This document shows, piece after piece, positions 25,160-37,311 of a DNA stretch of 64,000 bases. The stretch is taken from NCBI GenBank assembly GCA_027943335.1, contig BSBK01001114.1:781001-845000 (forward strand), given 5' to 3'. The notes beneath the pieces were generated by a model. That model was given only the letters and a program-made list of their open reading frames with translations. It made no database searches and was not told where the DNA came from. The translations under genes were made by a program, and so were the position numbers. The stretch's first letter is position 1. Every line of letters starts with the position of its first letter. Origin of the DNA: Chamaecyparis obtusa (taxonomy: Eukaryota > Streptophyta > Pinopsida > Cupressales > Cupressaceae).

Positions 25160-26318
25160 TCCTAGGAATCTTGATGAGACCAACATTCCCGCTAATTATA
25201 TTCCTCCTATTTTCGAGAATAAACATTCCCACTCTTCTCATGATGAATATGAAACCCTAAGAGTTCCTCATATGCAAGTGAGAAATCTTATCAATGACTT
25301 TTAAAAAATTGAGCAATGGTTAGGACTAGAGAACTTCAATCTAGAGGTCATGTATGTAGTAGAGGGTTTGAGGAAGATAATTCATAATGATAAACATGGT
25401 GTTAACATCTTTCATATTATCGCTCATCTCGTTGATAAAAATGTCTATCCTATTATAGATTGTGGAAAATAATTAGGTTTCATTCCACTGACCACTAGTG
25501 TTGAGATCTCTATTTATATTCCTACCTTGATTCCTAGTGTGTCTACTTGTACTCCACCTCTCATAACCACTTCTATTCATAGCATCAAACTTACAAATAT
25601 TAGTATTCCTAATCCTATTGTTCCTACTATCCCTTCAAGTGTTCCATGTGTGTCCTTATGTTCATCCATACCCACTTACAATAGTACTGTTCCATTTTTA
25701 TATTCTACTATTCCTTCTATTTCCCATAATGGTCTAAACCTTTCACACCTATCTCCTAGAACTCTTTCTATAGAATGCACCAGCAATAGTTTGGTTTAAA
25801 CCATTTCATCCTTAAAACAAATAATTGCATCTATGACTCAATTCAAGTTCAACATTCCTACTTGTGACATTACTAGTCTTTTTACCTTAGATATCATCTA
25901 TATTGTTATCCCTCAATATATGAAAATCCATCATTTAGAGGATTACAATTGTAAAGGTGATCCTTTTACTTGTGTTAAAATTTTTGAAACATTATGTAGT
26001 AATTTTTCTCATTATCATAGATCTAGGGATACATTTTTTACTAGAACCTTTCAAGACAAAGTCATGCAATTCTATTGTTCTTTTCCTCATCATTTTCTTA
26101 TCCCGTTGATTTCTTTCAAAAACTTGCTAATGATTTCATTCAATATTTCTGAAACACTATTGGATCCTAATATTTTTTTGACTGATTTGATTCCTTTTAA
26201 ACAAGGTGTTAAAGAAAAGGTGACTAATTTCATTGGTAGATTTAACCATTTGCCTACTCAAATTTCTTATCATGTACCTAATATTGATGTGCAATATATT
26301 TTCATGGCTAATTTATAA
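25160..26318 (+). pseudogene. Ty3-type gag relic
   Basis: Open stretches at 25527-25799 and 25833-26318 share one frame. The first is Ser/Thr/Pro-rich. The second resembles the retrotransposon gag core of plant Ty3 elements: GDPFTCVKIFETLC, then a segment ending FKQGVKEKVTNFIGRFN, the usual pattern before the zinc-finger region. Internal stops and the loss of several conserved Trp residues mark decay. In a live element it would form the virus-like particle. Confidence 0.6.
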
Positions 26319-26574
26319 AAACACATTAGAAATAATATATTTATATCTTAATTTTCCTCTTTTAATCAATTATGTGTAGTGCTTCATAATTATCAGCTTC
26401 AAGTGAGTCGGTTTTAGAGAACCACTCCAATGGCTCTGGTTGATAAGAGCGATGTCACATCTTAGTCCTATCAAATATTTTAAAAACCTAAGAGCTTCAT
26501 CAAAATTAGTAATTCATTAAACAATTTTGATAAGGAACTGGTGACAACATCCAAAGGTGTGACTCCTTTGTCAT

Positions 26575-28167
26575 TTGTTTTTAGACCTTCTCATAATTTT
26601 ACACCTTTCCAAGTCTTTACATAGCGTGATGTTGAATTGGATTAATGCTAATGTTTTACAACTTTCTTCCATTGAATTGATTGATGAATCCAAATCTTTT
26701 CCTAAATTCTTTGATCATAAATATTTTTGTCAATACCATCGTCAACCTAGCCATGATACTGAGAAGATTTCTATTTGAAATCTTTTATTCAAGACATTAT
26801 TGATTCTAATGTTATATATCTATTGAGGGTGTTAATGATCAAGGAAAAAAGTCCATAGCACAGGCTGCCAACCAAAACTTGAAAATTTATACCAACCATT
26901 TACCTTCTCATTTGACCAATATTGTTGAGTCTAGACTAAGCATTACCTTCTTCCACCCATGTTGTTGACTATCATGTGGAGTGTATTGAAGACAATAATA
27001 TTGTCAAACTTATTGATCAATTTGAACCTAAATCCAAACATGAACCAGATCTTTATATTACATTTGATCCTAAAGAGATGATTAAAGCACTTGATGGTCC
27101 TATTGACATTGTATCAAAGGTTAATGGTCTTCTTTCTTGTGGTGTCCTTATAGACACTACTTACATGATGAATGTTGTAACTGAAGAACATACCAAACAA
27201 TTGCAATGATATTTTTATGAAAAATCTAATGTGATCATCTAAACTTTCAATGGTTTCACTTATCCTACCCATGGTGCCATTAATTTTTTCATAGAAGTTG
27301 GTGGTAACACATTATATGTCATCTTTGTTGTCATCCCAACTTCCAATCACTTTTAAGTTAGACTTTCTCTTCCTTGGTTCACCTCAATGATATCTATAGT
27401 ATGTCCTATCCATAAGTATATGAAATTTCACCATGATGGAGAAATAATAACTATTAATCATAGTTTCTATCATAATTTAATACCTTGTGGGAACCTTGGC
27501 CATGACTTCTTTTGGCCTTCCATGTCTCAACCGATTAAACCTTGCAAAGACAATCTTTTTTATCCTTCAATAAATTCAAAATACAAAAGATTAATGAGAA
27601 TAACAATCAGGTAAGGATGTTTTATGTCCTTACCCTAGAGTTGGACTTCTTCCTACACCTTCTATTTATACTTACATTCCACCTCCAATATCCTATAAAC
27701 ATTTTGTCAATGTTATCTCTCAAACTAGTGTGGTGCCTTCCTTTGTTCCTCTTAAAGAATAAAAAGACCCGACGTGGATTGATCCTAAACCAAACCAAAT
27801 CTCAACAAAAAAAAAGGGAAACCATATTTGTCATGAGCTCCATCATAAATGTTGTGCTATATATTATGAGTGTGGTTGTCAAAATATATGCTCCCCTAAG
27901 ACACATGATAATGCTTTGATATCCTTTGACCAACATATGCCTAGACCAAGGGAGGAAGTTAATTTAGAAAAGATCAAATTGAACAAACATGATAATTCTA
28001 TTTGTACCTTAGATTCTATTATAATTAATTTGGATGAAGAAGATACTCTTTATGATAATGATTTCAATTCTCCTAATGTAAATTATGATGTTCGTGCTAG
28101 TGATTTTGATGATATGCATGAGCTTATTGATGTTAATCATGATTTACTTGCTAGATTTAGAAAATAA
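26575..28167 (+). pseudogene. Zinc-finger-like and aspartic protease relic
   Basis: 26575-26778 contains FCQYHRQPSHDTEK, close to the CxYH...HDTE(D/E)C motif between gag and protease in Tat-like Ty3 elements; the last Cys is lost. 26976-27209 contains GVLIDTTYMMNVV at the retropepsin active-site position, where D-T/S-G is expected; here the Gly is replaced, so the enzyme would be dead. 27387-27614 and 27916-28167 continue the polyprotein, the latter acidic. No polymerase domain follows. Confidence 0.55.
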
Positions 28168-29310
28168 TAATTATTTAGTCCTAGTAATGAAAAAAATGAC
28201 CCATCTTCACAACATGATCCTTGTTTGGAATTGGATATTGTTCCATTTACCATTTTCAATATTTCTCGTCTTGCGTATTGTCCACCTTCCCAAAACACTG
28301 TGGAGTGAGATGAGGGGTGGAAGGGGGAAGCGATATGATTAACTAGCTCCTCTTATATAATGGATACTTTGTGTTTTATTTTTGTAATTTTATTACCCTC
28401 ATGATGTGATTCTTGTTATATGTTATATTTATATTTATTTAGATGACCAATGTTTCTCCATTGGTGCAAGGTAATGAGAGAATCAAATTTCTATGACATT
28501 TGTCTATTTGTATCTCAATTCCTTTATATGTTGTTACATGCTATGTCATGCATGTGACATTATTCATAAATGTGCCTTTCTATTTTTCTAACTAGGGATG
28601 ATGCAAAATGGTAGCTACCTATTCATTTTAGCCTTGGTGATGCCGACCCAAAATGCTTCTTCTTTGTAACTCTTATGTGTTATTCTTCCATTTTTCTTGT
28701 ACTTCTACTACCTTTAGGGAAAAATGACATTTTAGTTTGATATAATTATAATATACATGAGCTATCATATGGTCATACCAACCCCTAAGTAGATCCCTTT
28801 CATTCTTTGTTTTCCATGTGTTCATTTCCCTTTTTTGTGCTTTCTTGGGGGTATCTCATACGTGCAAATATCTCTTGTGGATGCATGTATGCATTGTTAA
28901 AGATATTTCTCCCACTAAGGTGTTTCTAATTGCATTCATGTGGAGGCATTAAATCCTTCCTTATTTCACATTTGTACACACATAATGATTCAATGCAATC
29001 TCTTATACACATTGCTAAAGAGACAATTATTTTCTTATGTTCATATCTTCATGCCCATGTGCCTTATTTAGTAGATCTCTTAATATAGACCATTATTTTC
29101 TTAAGTACCAATCCTCCTTTTCTTGACCCCTTCTAAGAAAATGCTTTCCTTAAGACTAATCATCTTTTCAACATCCATTAATAGAGACAATTATTTCCTT
29201 AGAGACCGATCCCTTTGTTTGGTGGGTTGACTAGCATAACACAACTTGATAGACTATCAATGACATCTTTTGTAGTAGCGATCTCTCTTTGCATGATCTA
29301 TAGTATGTAA

Positions 29311-29349
<39 letters not shown>

Positions 29350-29350
29350 A
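29311..29350. repeat. (CT)n(CA)n microsatellite
   Basis: A compound dinucleotide tract, TCTCTC followed by ACACAC, within the non-coding 3' interior of the gag-protease element. Confidence 0.9.
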
Positions 29351-29701
29351 GTAATGCCTATTTTATCTAGTTTTTGAATTTGATGATGACTTAAGTCACT
29401 TAGGGGCTAGATGTTTCTTTATCTCCTTGAAATTGATAAGATTTTCTTATACATTGATCTAATTTACTATGAGCATGATTTTTCCTCATGCTCCCACTAA
29501 AGTAGGGGATAAATGTATCATCCTAAAAAGTTAGCATCCATAATTGGATTCTCCATTAGGCCCCATTTTGGTGATTTTGAGATTTGATGTCCATTATGCT
29601 TGATCTTGGAAATCTTATTCTTCTTTTCCTACATCTTTTCCACCATCACGATACCCAATTTAAAATTGGGTTAATTCTCCTAAGTATAAGACATTTCAAA
29701 T

Positions 29702-30832
29702 GTTCTTTTCCTACACTTTTTGGCCCAAATCTAGCCCGGAGCCCTATGTTGGAGTGTTAGTGGGAAATTAGTGCCTATGGTCTACTTGGCTTATTTTTTA
29801 ATCCTAAAATGATAGATTGAGTATATGAACACCCTATCTCTCCTTATGTTGATATCCATTAGTATCCTCAAGCATTCATGACCAATAAGCATTCAACCTT
29901 GATCCAAAAAAATTGAAGTAACTGGATTCAAGATTTGAAGGAAAGCATCCAAGATCTGGTTTCTCCAATTCATTCAACTCAATTCCAAGGAAATATTCTC
30001 TAATTTAAGCATGTTTATCTCCTATTATGGCCAAGGAGATAAATTTTCAATCAAGAAAGAAGATCCTTCCATATGCATTCATCTCTCCTTAATTGTAAGT
30101 GATTATCAAGCATATCTACATGAAAGATCTAGGAGTGGCATTCATAGATCCATGAATTTGTGAGGGCATCGTTGATTTCTATTTTACACTCTAGGTTCAA
30201 CTCCTTGATTTGAAGAACATTCTAGCATCTTCATGGGTATGAGTTATTTCTACATATGTCCATGAGGGTTTATCAAGCATTTACCTATTTACTTTCTTTC
30301 CTTTATGGAAGTTTATTTTATTTTCAAGGTTGATTCCTAAATAGGGGGTTGATCAAGGTAAAACCCTTTTACTAAACCTTTTACCTACTTTTATTGTGTG
30401 TAGGATTAGGCTACAGAGTTGTAAGAACTTTTCTAGATAGATCCAAAATAGTTAGAGGATCCTGGAAAATCTCAGTCAAAAGTACCTGGAACAAAATTAT
30501 TGAAATGCCTTATTCATAGGTACAAAATATACACCCTACACATTAGTTCAGATATCACCCACATGGCAGTTTATCTTTGTGGATCTTGATTCAGGTCATT
30601 ACAGGGTCTTGGCAATTAGTTATGAGTCCATTGGTTCCAATTTTTTCTGTACTTGTCTATTTTTTCATCTAAATCCCCTTTTCCATTTTTAAATTTATAT
30701 TTTGCAAAGGATCACTACCACATTCAGTGCTTAGGTCCACACATGAACCGATTGAGACATCTTCCTTTTGAATGTGTACAATTTTGAAAAGGAGTAATTA
30801 TCCCCTATAACATTTCTTTTCTTTTCATATTG
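29702..30832 (+). repeat. 3' LTR of gag-protease element
   Basis: Direct copy of 23704-24855 with many substitutions, so this insertion looks old. It ends before TTAAA, the candidate target duplication. Confidence 0.7.
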
Positions 30833-30859
30833 TTAAATATCCTTAATGATTAAATTGAT

Positions 30860-31500
30860 TCAGTATAGAATAATGTCAATGAAAACCCTACTCTAGAAAA
30901 TGTTGATAAAATACTAGTCCTTATCCAAAATATACTAAATAATACATAGAAACTATGATGATAGATCACAAGGAAAAGATTGGGAACCTTGAATAAACTA
31001 TCAATAAGGCACATGATAAGCTAAGGGTATTTGTGGCTATGAGTAGAATGACCATGCATAATAGTATATATGGTCTCAAATAATTGAATGAGAAGGTACA
31101 TGCTCTCTAAGGTTTATCTAAAGGTAATCTTGGTTCTCCTTTTGTGACTATGTAAGACAAAGGGAACAATGCATTGACGGCTCAACATGACACATGTGTT
31201 GGACCTATTCTTAGTCCTTTAACTAGAAAACACATCCATGATAATGTTAAGAATGTTCAAAGCCCAAATTGTCTATGATTTTCTAAAAATCAATGGAGTG
31301 ATCCAAAAAATGTAGAAGTAACAAACATGTTAAAAAAATATTCAATGGGCTTTTGCATTTGCAAACCTTTTTTGTTTCCTTTTTATTTTATTGTTGGCTA
31401 GTTATTGGTTTTCTTATGGCCCTCTTCTAGTGTTGGCAATCTTTTTTGCAAAGGGTTTCAAGGTCCCTTCAAAACATGTTTTACTCTAATAAAAAAACTT
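30860..31500 (+). mobile_element. 3' end of an ORF1-only LINE-like element (copy 1)
   Basis: Decayed coiled-coil-like coding sequence (for example KAHDKLRVFVAMSRM) is followed by a T-rich tail that ends in AAAACATGTTTTACTCTAATAAAAAAAC. This tail matches the end of the insertion at 52300-52358: both have GGGTTTCA, an AAAAC..GTTTTAC hairpin and a TAATAAAAAA terminus. The shared end and poly(A) support a non-LTR retrotransposon family; the start is not defined. Confidence 0.45.
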
Positions 31501-32157
31501 TATTTCATAATCTTAAATTAATTCTAACATAAGTGAATACTATAAAAATAAAAATAAATGAAATTAGTATTTAAATAAATCACAATGGATCATACTTGGA
31601 GTGATGTTGATTTCTTTAATGAGATGAAGAATTTTATTATGTAATAAATAATTTTAACATCAATAAAAAGTAACCAAAATTACAAGTGGTAGCCAATTTT
31701 GTTCAAAAATATGAATTACATATTCCTATACGTGTTTGTAAATTTCTATTTAGGGTTTGATTAAAGGTTATAATAATTATATTTAGGCAACATTTTCTAT
31801 GAAAGATGTATTTCAACACGTTTGGTGTGATAACTAATGATTTGTGCAATGACATTCAAAATTATCAAATTGATCCATCAGGAGTGAAAAATATTTTTTG
31901 TAGAAGAATTTAAGACTTCTTATGCTTGTGAAAATAAATAGTTGTCATTAAGAGCCCATGACTAGATGTGTAATGTTGAAGGATGAAATTGTTGACTTTG
32001 TTAATGAAAATGAAAACATCTCAATTGCCAATAAATTTTTGAATTCATATGATTTGAATAAAGATTATAGAATAAATGTTTTATATGCCCCATATTTTGA
32101 TGTAAAGGATTTATCTAAATACCTTCTACTCAATTGTAATAATTATGCCATTTTTAT
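31500..32157. other. AT-rich interval without recognised gene
   Basis: Very AT-rich. An open frame at 31958-32176 (72 codons) has no recognisable motif and runs into the tandem repeat, so I do not call it a gene. Confidence 0.4.
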
Positions 32158-32468
32158 AATGGTTATTCATTCTTAGGAGTAATTAATTATATTTAATGTG
32201 ATTATAATGTTGATAAATTGGGTTTTTTTGTTATAATTATAATTATACAAAAATTCAAAAATGGTTACTCATTCTTGTAAGTAATTAATTATATTTAATG
32301 TGATTATAATATTGATAAATTAGATTTTTTTTGTATGTAAATCTATAATTGTACAAAAATTAAAAAATGGTTACTCATTCTTGTGAGTAATTAATCATAT
32401 TTAATGTGATTATAATGTTGGTAAATTGGATTTTTTTTGTATGTAATTATAACTGTACAAAAATTCCA
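32158..32468. repeat. Three tandem copies of a ~105-bp AT-rich unit
   Basis: Units begin with AATGGTTA(C/T)TCATTCTT at 32158, 32260 and 32366 and share ATATTTAATGTGATTATAAT and TACAAAAATT. They sit 3' of the lipoxygenase, about 0.8 kb beyond its stop. Confidence 0.85.
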
Positions 32469-32469
32469 T

Positions 32470-33202
32470 CGATATTCAAGATATATACTATAACATGATT
32501 CGCTAATATTATCTCTTATAGGGTACGATCATCATAGTCATTGTATCATAGATCTTACATTTTATAGAGTTTTTTAATTGTATAAAATATAGACTAAACT
32601 AATATAGACATCAATCATATATTTACCAATAATCTCACTTGTACAAATTCTGCTCCTAAAATATTACCTTTTATAAAGATAGCAGCTATACTGTAAGTCA
32701 TACTTTTATAGAGTCTATAATTGGATAATAATAAACTAGTATAATTAGATCAGCAATCATACATTTAACATATAGAGTGATACACATTAAAATAGGTGAT
32801 TATAATACACAACATTCATTTAAAACATAATTATTTTCTATGTTTAATAAACTACTTTAAAAAGATGTTGAAATATAAATTAAAAGTGGATGATACATTT
32901 AGATAAAACGATTTCTTGAAATGAGGTTGGATTGCATGCTTAACAACATTAATCTAATATTCGATGAGATATATAAGACATTCAAAATTTTATTTTTAAA
33001 ACCAAAGATTCTTTTATAGTCCACAAAAAATACAATCTGTATATTGCCATTTGAACTTGTCACATTTCTTTCAACACCACAAATTCTTGACCACTAAATA
33101 AATCAGACGTACTCAAGCTGTACTCAAACTGTAAATTACAAGATAAATGTTTCATTTCAGAACAGACCAATAACGTCTAATAACATTAGGACACAAATAA
33201 AC
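32470..33202. other. AT-rich 3' flank of the lipoxygenase
   Basis: No gene or strong repeat is seen. The part closest to the lipoxygenase may contain its 3' untranslated region. Confidence 0.4.
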
Positions 33203-33208
33203 TTTATT
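33203..33208 (-). terminator. Candidate poly(A) signal of the lipoxygenase
   Basis: AATAAA on the minus strand, about 95 bases after the lipoxygenase stop codon, a normal plant position. Confidence 0.5.
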
Positions 33209-33302
33209 ACGACCAAGACGAGGCCAAATAACATTAAAAGCCTAAACTCTTAAGTCTTCATCCTACATCAACACAAAGCAAATTTGTCATTGAGATTTAT
33301 AT

Positions 33303-36300
33303 CTAAATGGAAACGCCGTTTGGGACTCCCATGCCGGTCAATCCGGCTTCACTGGAAGGATAGAGGAGAGTGTATGGAACCTTTGCTGGTCCAAAAGTCC
33401 TGTTTTTGAGCTTAGAATTTGCGTTTCTGTCTTTGACATTCGTCTCCACATTCTGAAGTGCGTAAGTGAAGCGAGCGAAGAAATATGGTATTCCTTCATC
33501 GTCGTTCCATTCAGGGGTACCGCCGTTCACCTGTCCCATATACACTTCGTCGGTTGAATGCGTGGACAGTATGGACAGTACGTTCATCACCACGAAGGTT
33601 TGATAAATACTGGTTACCGATTTCAGCAGATATGCTTCTTTGTCACTCATCATGTCCTCGTAATCAGGGGAACCTTTCTTAGGAATGTGGCGTGAGCTCG
33701 TGGTCAGGAGGTTTGGCATATACCCTCCATAGGCATATTGTCCCAAATTGACGGCCGCGTGGTGAGCGGATGCAACCCATAAGATGGTTGTGATTGCTTC
33801 CACCGCTTCCTGCACCGACTCCATTTGATACCATCCGCTTTCATTATTCAGGTCTCCATGCCCCACGTTCACCACCTCCTTCCACCATGCTTGCACTTCT
33901 GTGTTTTTCTTGATTGCATCGTCGCTCTTGTAGTACAGAGACAGGTAATGACTCACCCATTGCTTTAAAGCAGCCCAGATCTCCAGACCGTCCACTGCAT
34001 ATGGGTAGTCTTCTATCACAAGCCTCAGTCCCTGAGGTGCCGCTGAGTCTGCAACTGCCATCCCTCTGCATAGATTTGATAGCTCGCAGTTATTCATATT
34101 ATCATACATTAAATTTGGCAGTACAAGAGAGGAAGTATCGTACCTTTCGACCAGATCGGCAGGTAAGCCTTGTTCGTTGAGTTTCCAGAGTTTGTAAGCT
34201 TCAGAGGACAACTCCATGGCGTATTTGGAGGGTGTGAAAGCATTTTCGATAACTCCATTTGCTTTAATCAGCTCCTTACGGACAGTAGCATTGATATGCA
34301 TGGTGCCAGCGTAATGGGGGAGTAATAGCTTGTGAAGGGGATGCATTTTGCTCAGTTTCCTATGGGTGGCAATGATGAAGGGCTCCATGACAGCATGAGT
34401 TCTTAGCCTGTGATGTGAATGAAAATTGCATAAAAATATGAATATGGTAATGATATCCCCAATTAAAATCTTCACTAGTTTCAATGTTATCTTACCAATG
34501 ACTGATTAACTGGTGATAACCGGCATCGTTAGCTGCTGAATGCGCTTTGGCGAGCAGCCACAGAGTGCTTTCTTCTCCCTCTTGGGCAGGCGTGTAAACA
34601 TTTCTTTCAAATTGGGTGACACTGTTGGGAGGCAGACACAACTCGATCGCAACAGTCCTTAGAATCCCTTGGTCTGTGAGAAAGAACAGCATGCGAGAGG
34701 CATACCTTTTGTTGAATTCTGATTGATTGTTAATACGTTCGATGTAGGGCATGTAAGCATCGTAGTAATCCAGAACGAACAGTCTCTTCTCTTTTACAAC
34801 CTGTTTAAGTAAATCACATTTGGTTATAACAGGACAGCGGTAGTCTGTTCGGTGAAGAGAGATATGTTACAGGCTAGAATTATGCATACCTGGTCCACGG
34901 AAAGACCGTCCATGTTTTTCTCGATATGTTCTGCTGTTATAGAACTCTCCTGAGGGCCATATAACTCCGCGTCCAAGCTGCTAGAGGGAGGAAAGCTCTG
35001 TGCCAAGTGCGGAGCAATATAATCAATATACAAGTACACCATTCAAGATATAAAAGCATTTAAAACGTTTGGAAAGCTAATTTGCTTGCCTGCAGACACT
35101 GAATGGCCATGGGATTAAGCCCGGAAAGGGCTTGCCGAGCAAATTCTTCGTCGTCCATCCACGCTTCTTCGTTAGCTGTGAAGCAAACATCAACTTAAGA
35201 TGGAAATTTAGTGGTATCAACGAGGGGAGTCAATCCAATTTTTTACAGACAAGATCTTAATAAACAAATAAACAGTTCTACTTTAAGTTATATTTTGTTG
35301 GTCTACTGATATAAAATTATATAATTTATTGTTTTTAGATTTTAAAATATATTTCATTAAATTAAAGACTAACAAATTTAAAGTCATAGCTACTAATATT
35401 ATAAAAAAATTCATTTTAAACAAGATTTGTTCAACCCTTACACTCAAAAACTTGTTGTATCTGAAATTTTCCATCATTATAAAGAGCTTTTACTTCCTCC
35501 AGAGACTTGAAATAAACAGGATCGGACATTTGAGAGGGTATCAACTCTTCGACGAAGGCCCGCACTGTATCAGCTCTGTCGTCGGAGTCAATGATATGAG
35601 GGAACTTCTCGTCGGGTGGAATGAAGAATGGGGTTTTCGTCGAGGGAGGCAAGCTTTCGGTGTTGGTATCTGTCATGTTAAGAGTTATACGAATTGAATC
35701 CGCATATAGTTGATTTGTAAGAGAATGAATTAGTAATGGCACTGTATGACAAATACCTTTTTCAGTTGGGGCCCGTCCTGTTCGACACTCTGGGATAAGG
35801 AAAATCTTTGGATCCACCCAACACTTCCCTCTGAAGATCGGAATCATTGTCTGGGTTGCCCAGATCATTGTAAACATCATAATCATAAACACGATCCCAC
35901 ATCCGCCTCTCTCCAGTTCCAGTTCCTCGCAGGGTCGACAGCTCTTGTTCTCTCAACGTTATCAGACCGTCAGGTGTTTCATCGAGTAGATGGCTCTAAA
36001 ATCAAAGCAGAATTTATTCGATAAGTTTGGATTAAAACTGTAGGACAAAGGTGGGATGTATTATGAGATAGACAAAGTGCTACTATCTATTTGGCTAAAA
36101 GTTCTTTATCACGGTAAGACCAATCATACTGCAGTTAAATACTGTACTCTTGTGAGACAGGCTATCCATATAGGTGAAGAAGCTCTCGGAAAAGTACATA
36201 CAACTAAATTTGTACACGTGTACAAAACCTTAAAAAATAATAAAAGTTAAGGTGAGATTTAGCTTCTCTTAAAAAAGAAAAAGAAAAAAAAGAGAGAAAA

Positions 36301-37002
36301 GATTTAGCTTCTCTACAGTTTTTTAAAAAAGTAATGAATAAGAATCATAAAACAAAATAACATTCAACAGATCCTAACGATATGATTAAATTATCTAGGT
36401 GCTTCTATCATTCTAGGATTAAATACCTTAGTAGAAAAGAAGACCCGCGGGGTTCTGCGGAATAAGTAGAAAGGGAAAATCCAGGAATCACAGAAAAAAC
36501 GAATCTGAGGGAGTTTGCCGGGGACAGCGAAGAGGGTGAGGGATTTCAAGAAGAACTCTCGCACGTAGGCATTTTTCACAAGCAATGCGCCGGGCACTCC
36601 CAATTCAACCTTCCATTTGAAGGTGATGCTGTACCGCCTATATTCATCTTTAGGATCATCCAAATTTATCGAACTCTCCTCCCCTCTCTTCCCCTCTCCC
36701 GTCTCTACAGTCCTCGCATCATTAGTAAATCCATACATTAATACAAGTAAGCGAAGTTCAATGCTTGAGAAAATGAGAATAATAATATATCTTTTACCTT
36801 CATCAATCATGTCGCTGCTGACCAGCTGCAGATATACTCCCTGGAATGCGCCTTCAAGCAACGAGTCCGCGATGGCGGCAGAGTAACCAGTAACGTCCTT
36901 GACGTCTGTAAGATATGTTCTTACTAACACAATTTCTGCATCGATATCAAATTCCTTCCCATCACTATATTTCGAGGTGAATGCTGACCCGTTCCCATTC
37001 AT
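33303..37002 (-). CDS. LOX: Lipoxygenase, nine exons, one frame-breaking base in exon 3
   Basis: It would add O2 to linoleic or linolenic acid, giving hydroperoxides for oxylipin and jasmonate synthesis. Exons (minus strand): 37002-36798, 36704-36427, 35995-35757, 35669-35442, 35175-35090, 34997-34890, 34800-34496, 34407-34144, 34065-33303. Introns are 78-431 bp; eight-intron structure is usual for plant LOXs. If one surplus base at about 35788 is ignored, the product is 824 residues: PLAT domain about 20-155, then the catalytic domain. Iron ligands are visible as His477 and His482 (YHQLISHW), His673 and Asn677 (HAAVN) and terminal Ile824, matching soybean LOX-1 His499/504/690, Asn694 and Ile839. 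Ala523 fits an S-type enzyme and Phe540 favours 13-oxygenation. No plastid transit peptide is seen, so a cytosolic type is likely. As written, the frame ends at TGA 35764-35762. Confidence 0.93.
34998..35089 (-). other. GC-AG intron 5 of the lipoxygenase
   Basis: Exon 5 ends CTGCAG and the intron starts GCAAGC, with acceptor GGCACAG before AGCTTTCC. The splice joins ...AIQCLQ to SFPPSS..., exactly the conserved LOX junction, so the non-canonical GC donor is well supported. Exon-side CAG and GCAAG are the usual context of functional GC donors. Confidence 0.8.
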
Positions 37003-37114
37003 TTTGACAGAGCTTTAATAACTTAGAAGGCTGAACAATTTTCTAGCCTTCCCTCTCACAGGCAACACTTACAATAGTGAAGATTGAGATGCGTATACTG
37101 CTGCGGCAGATGCC

Positions 37115-37122
37115 TATTTATA
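37115..37122 (-). promoter_or_regulatory. TATA box of the lipoxygenase
   Basis: TATAAATA on the minus strand, 113-120 bases upstream of the ATG at 37002. This would place transcription start near 37085-37090 and give a 5' leader of about 85 bases. Confidence 0.7.
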
Positions 37123-37311
37123 CACACAGTCGTCCTACAAGTGGGTAAGGATCGCTCCAAATACGCTGTTTCCAACCTGATGGAGGAACGTGCTTTGGAA
37201 TCTTTCAGCCGTGAGTCAGACAAATCATGTAACTATTACTAGGGTTCGTACATTTTCATGTGCGCCCTACTGATTTCTGGTTCTTCCCGCACGATTTTCA
37301 TCACGCATGTT

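Larger units (their letters stand above)
23704..30832 (+). mobile_element. Gag-protease-only LTR element (Ty3-like, non-autonomous)
   Basis: Long direct repeats of about 1.15 kb (23704-24855 and 29702-30832) flank an interior with a Ty3-type gag and a protease relic but no reverse transcriptase or integrase. TTAAA stands directly before the left repeat (23699-23703) and at 30833-30837, a plausible target duplication. The repeats do not end in a clean CA, so the exact right LTR boundary is uncertain by a few bases. The last 1.3 kb of the interior (28350-29700) is non-coding. Confidence 0.7.

Noticed and set aside
33485..34180. Plus-strand and second minus-strand frames inside the lipoxygenase
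   Set aside because: They overlap conserved LOX exons in other frames and show no motif.
35283..35477. Open frame in lipoxygenase intron 4 as the missing linker exon
   Set aside because: It is AT-rich, hydrophobic, and has no similarity to the LOX linker.
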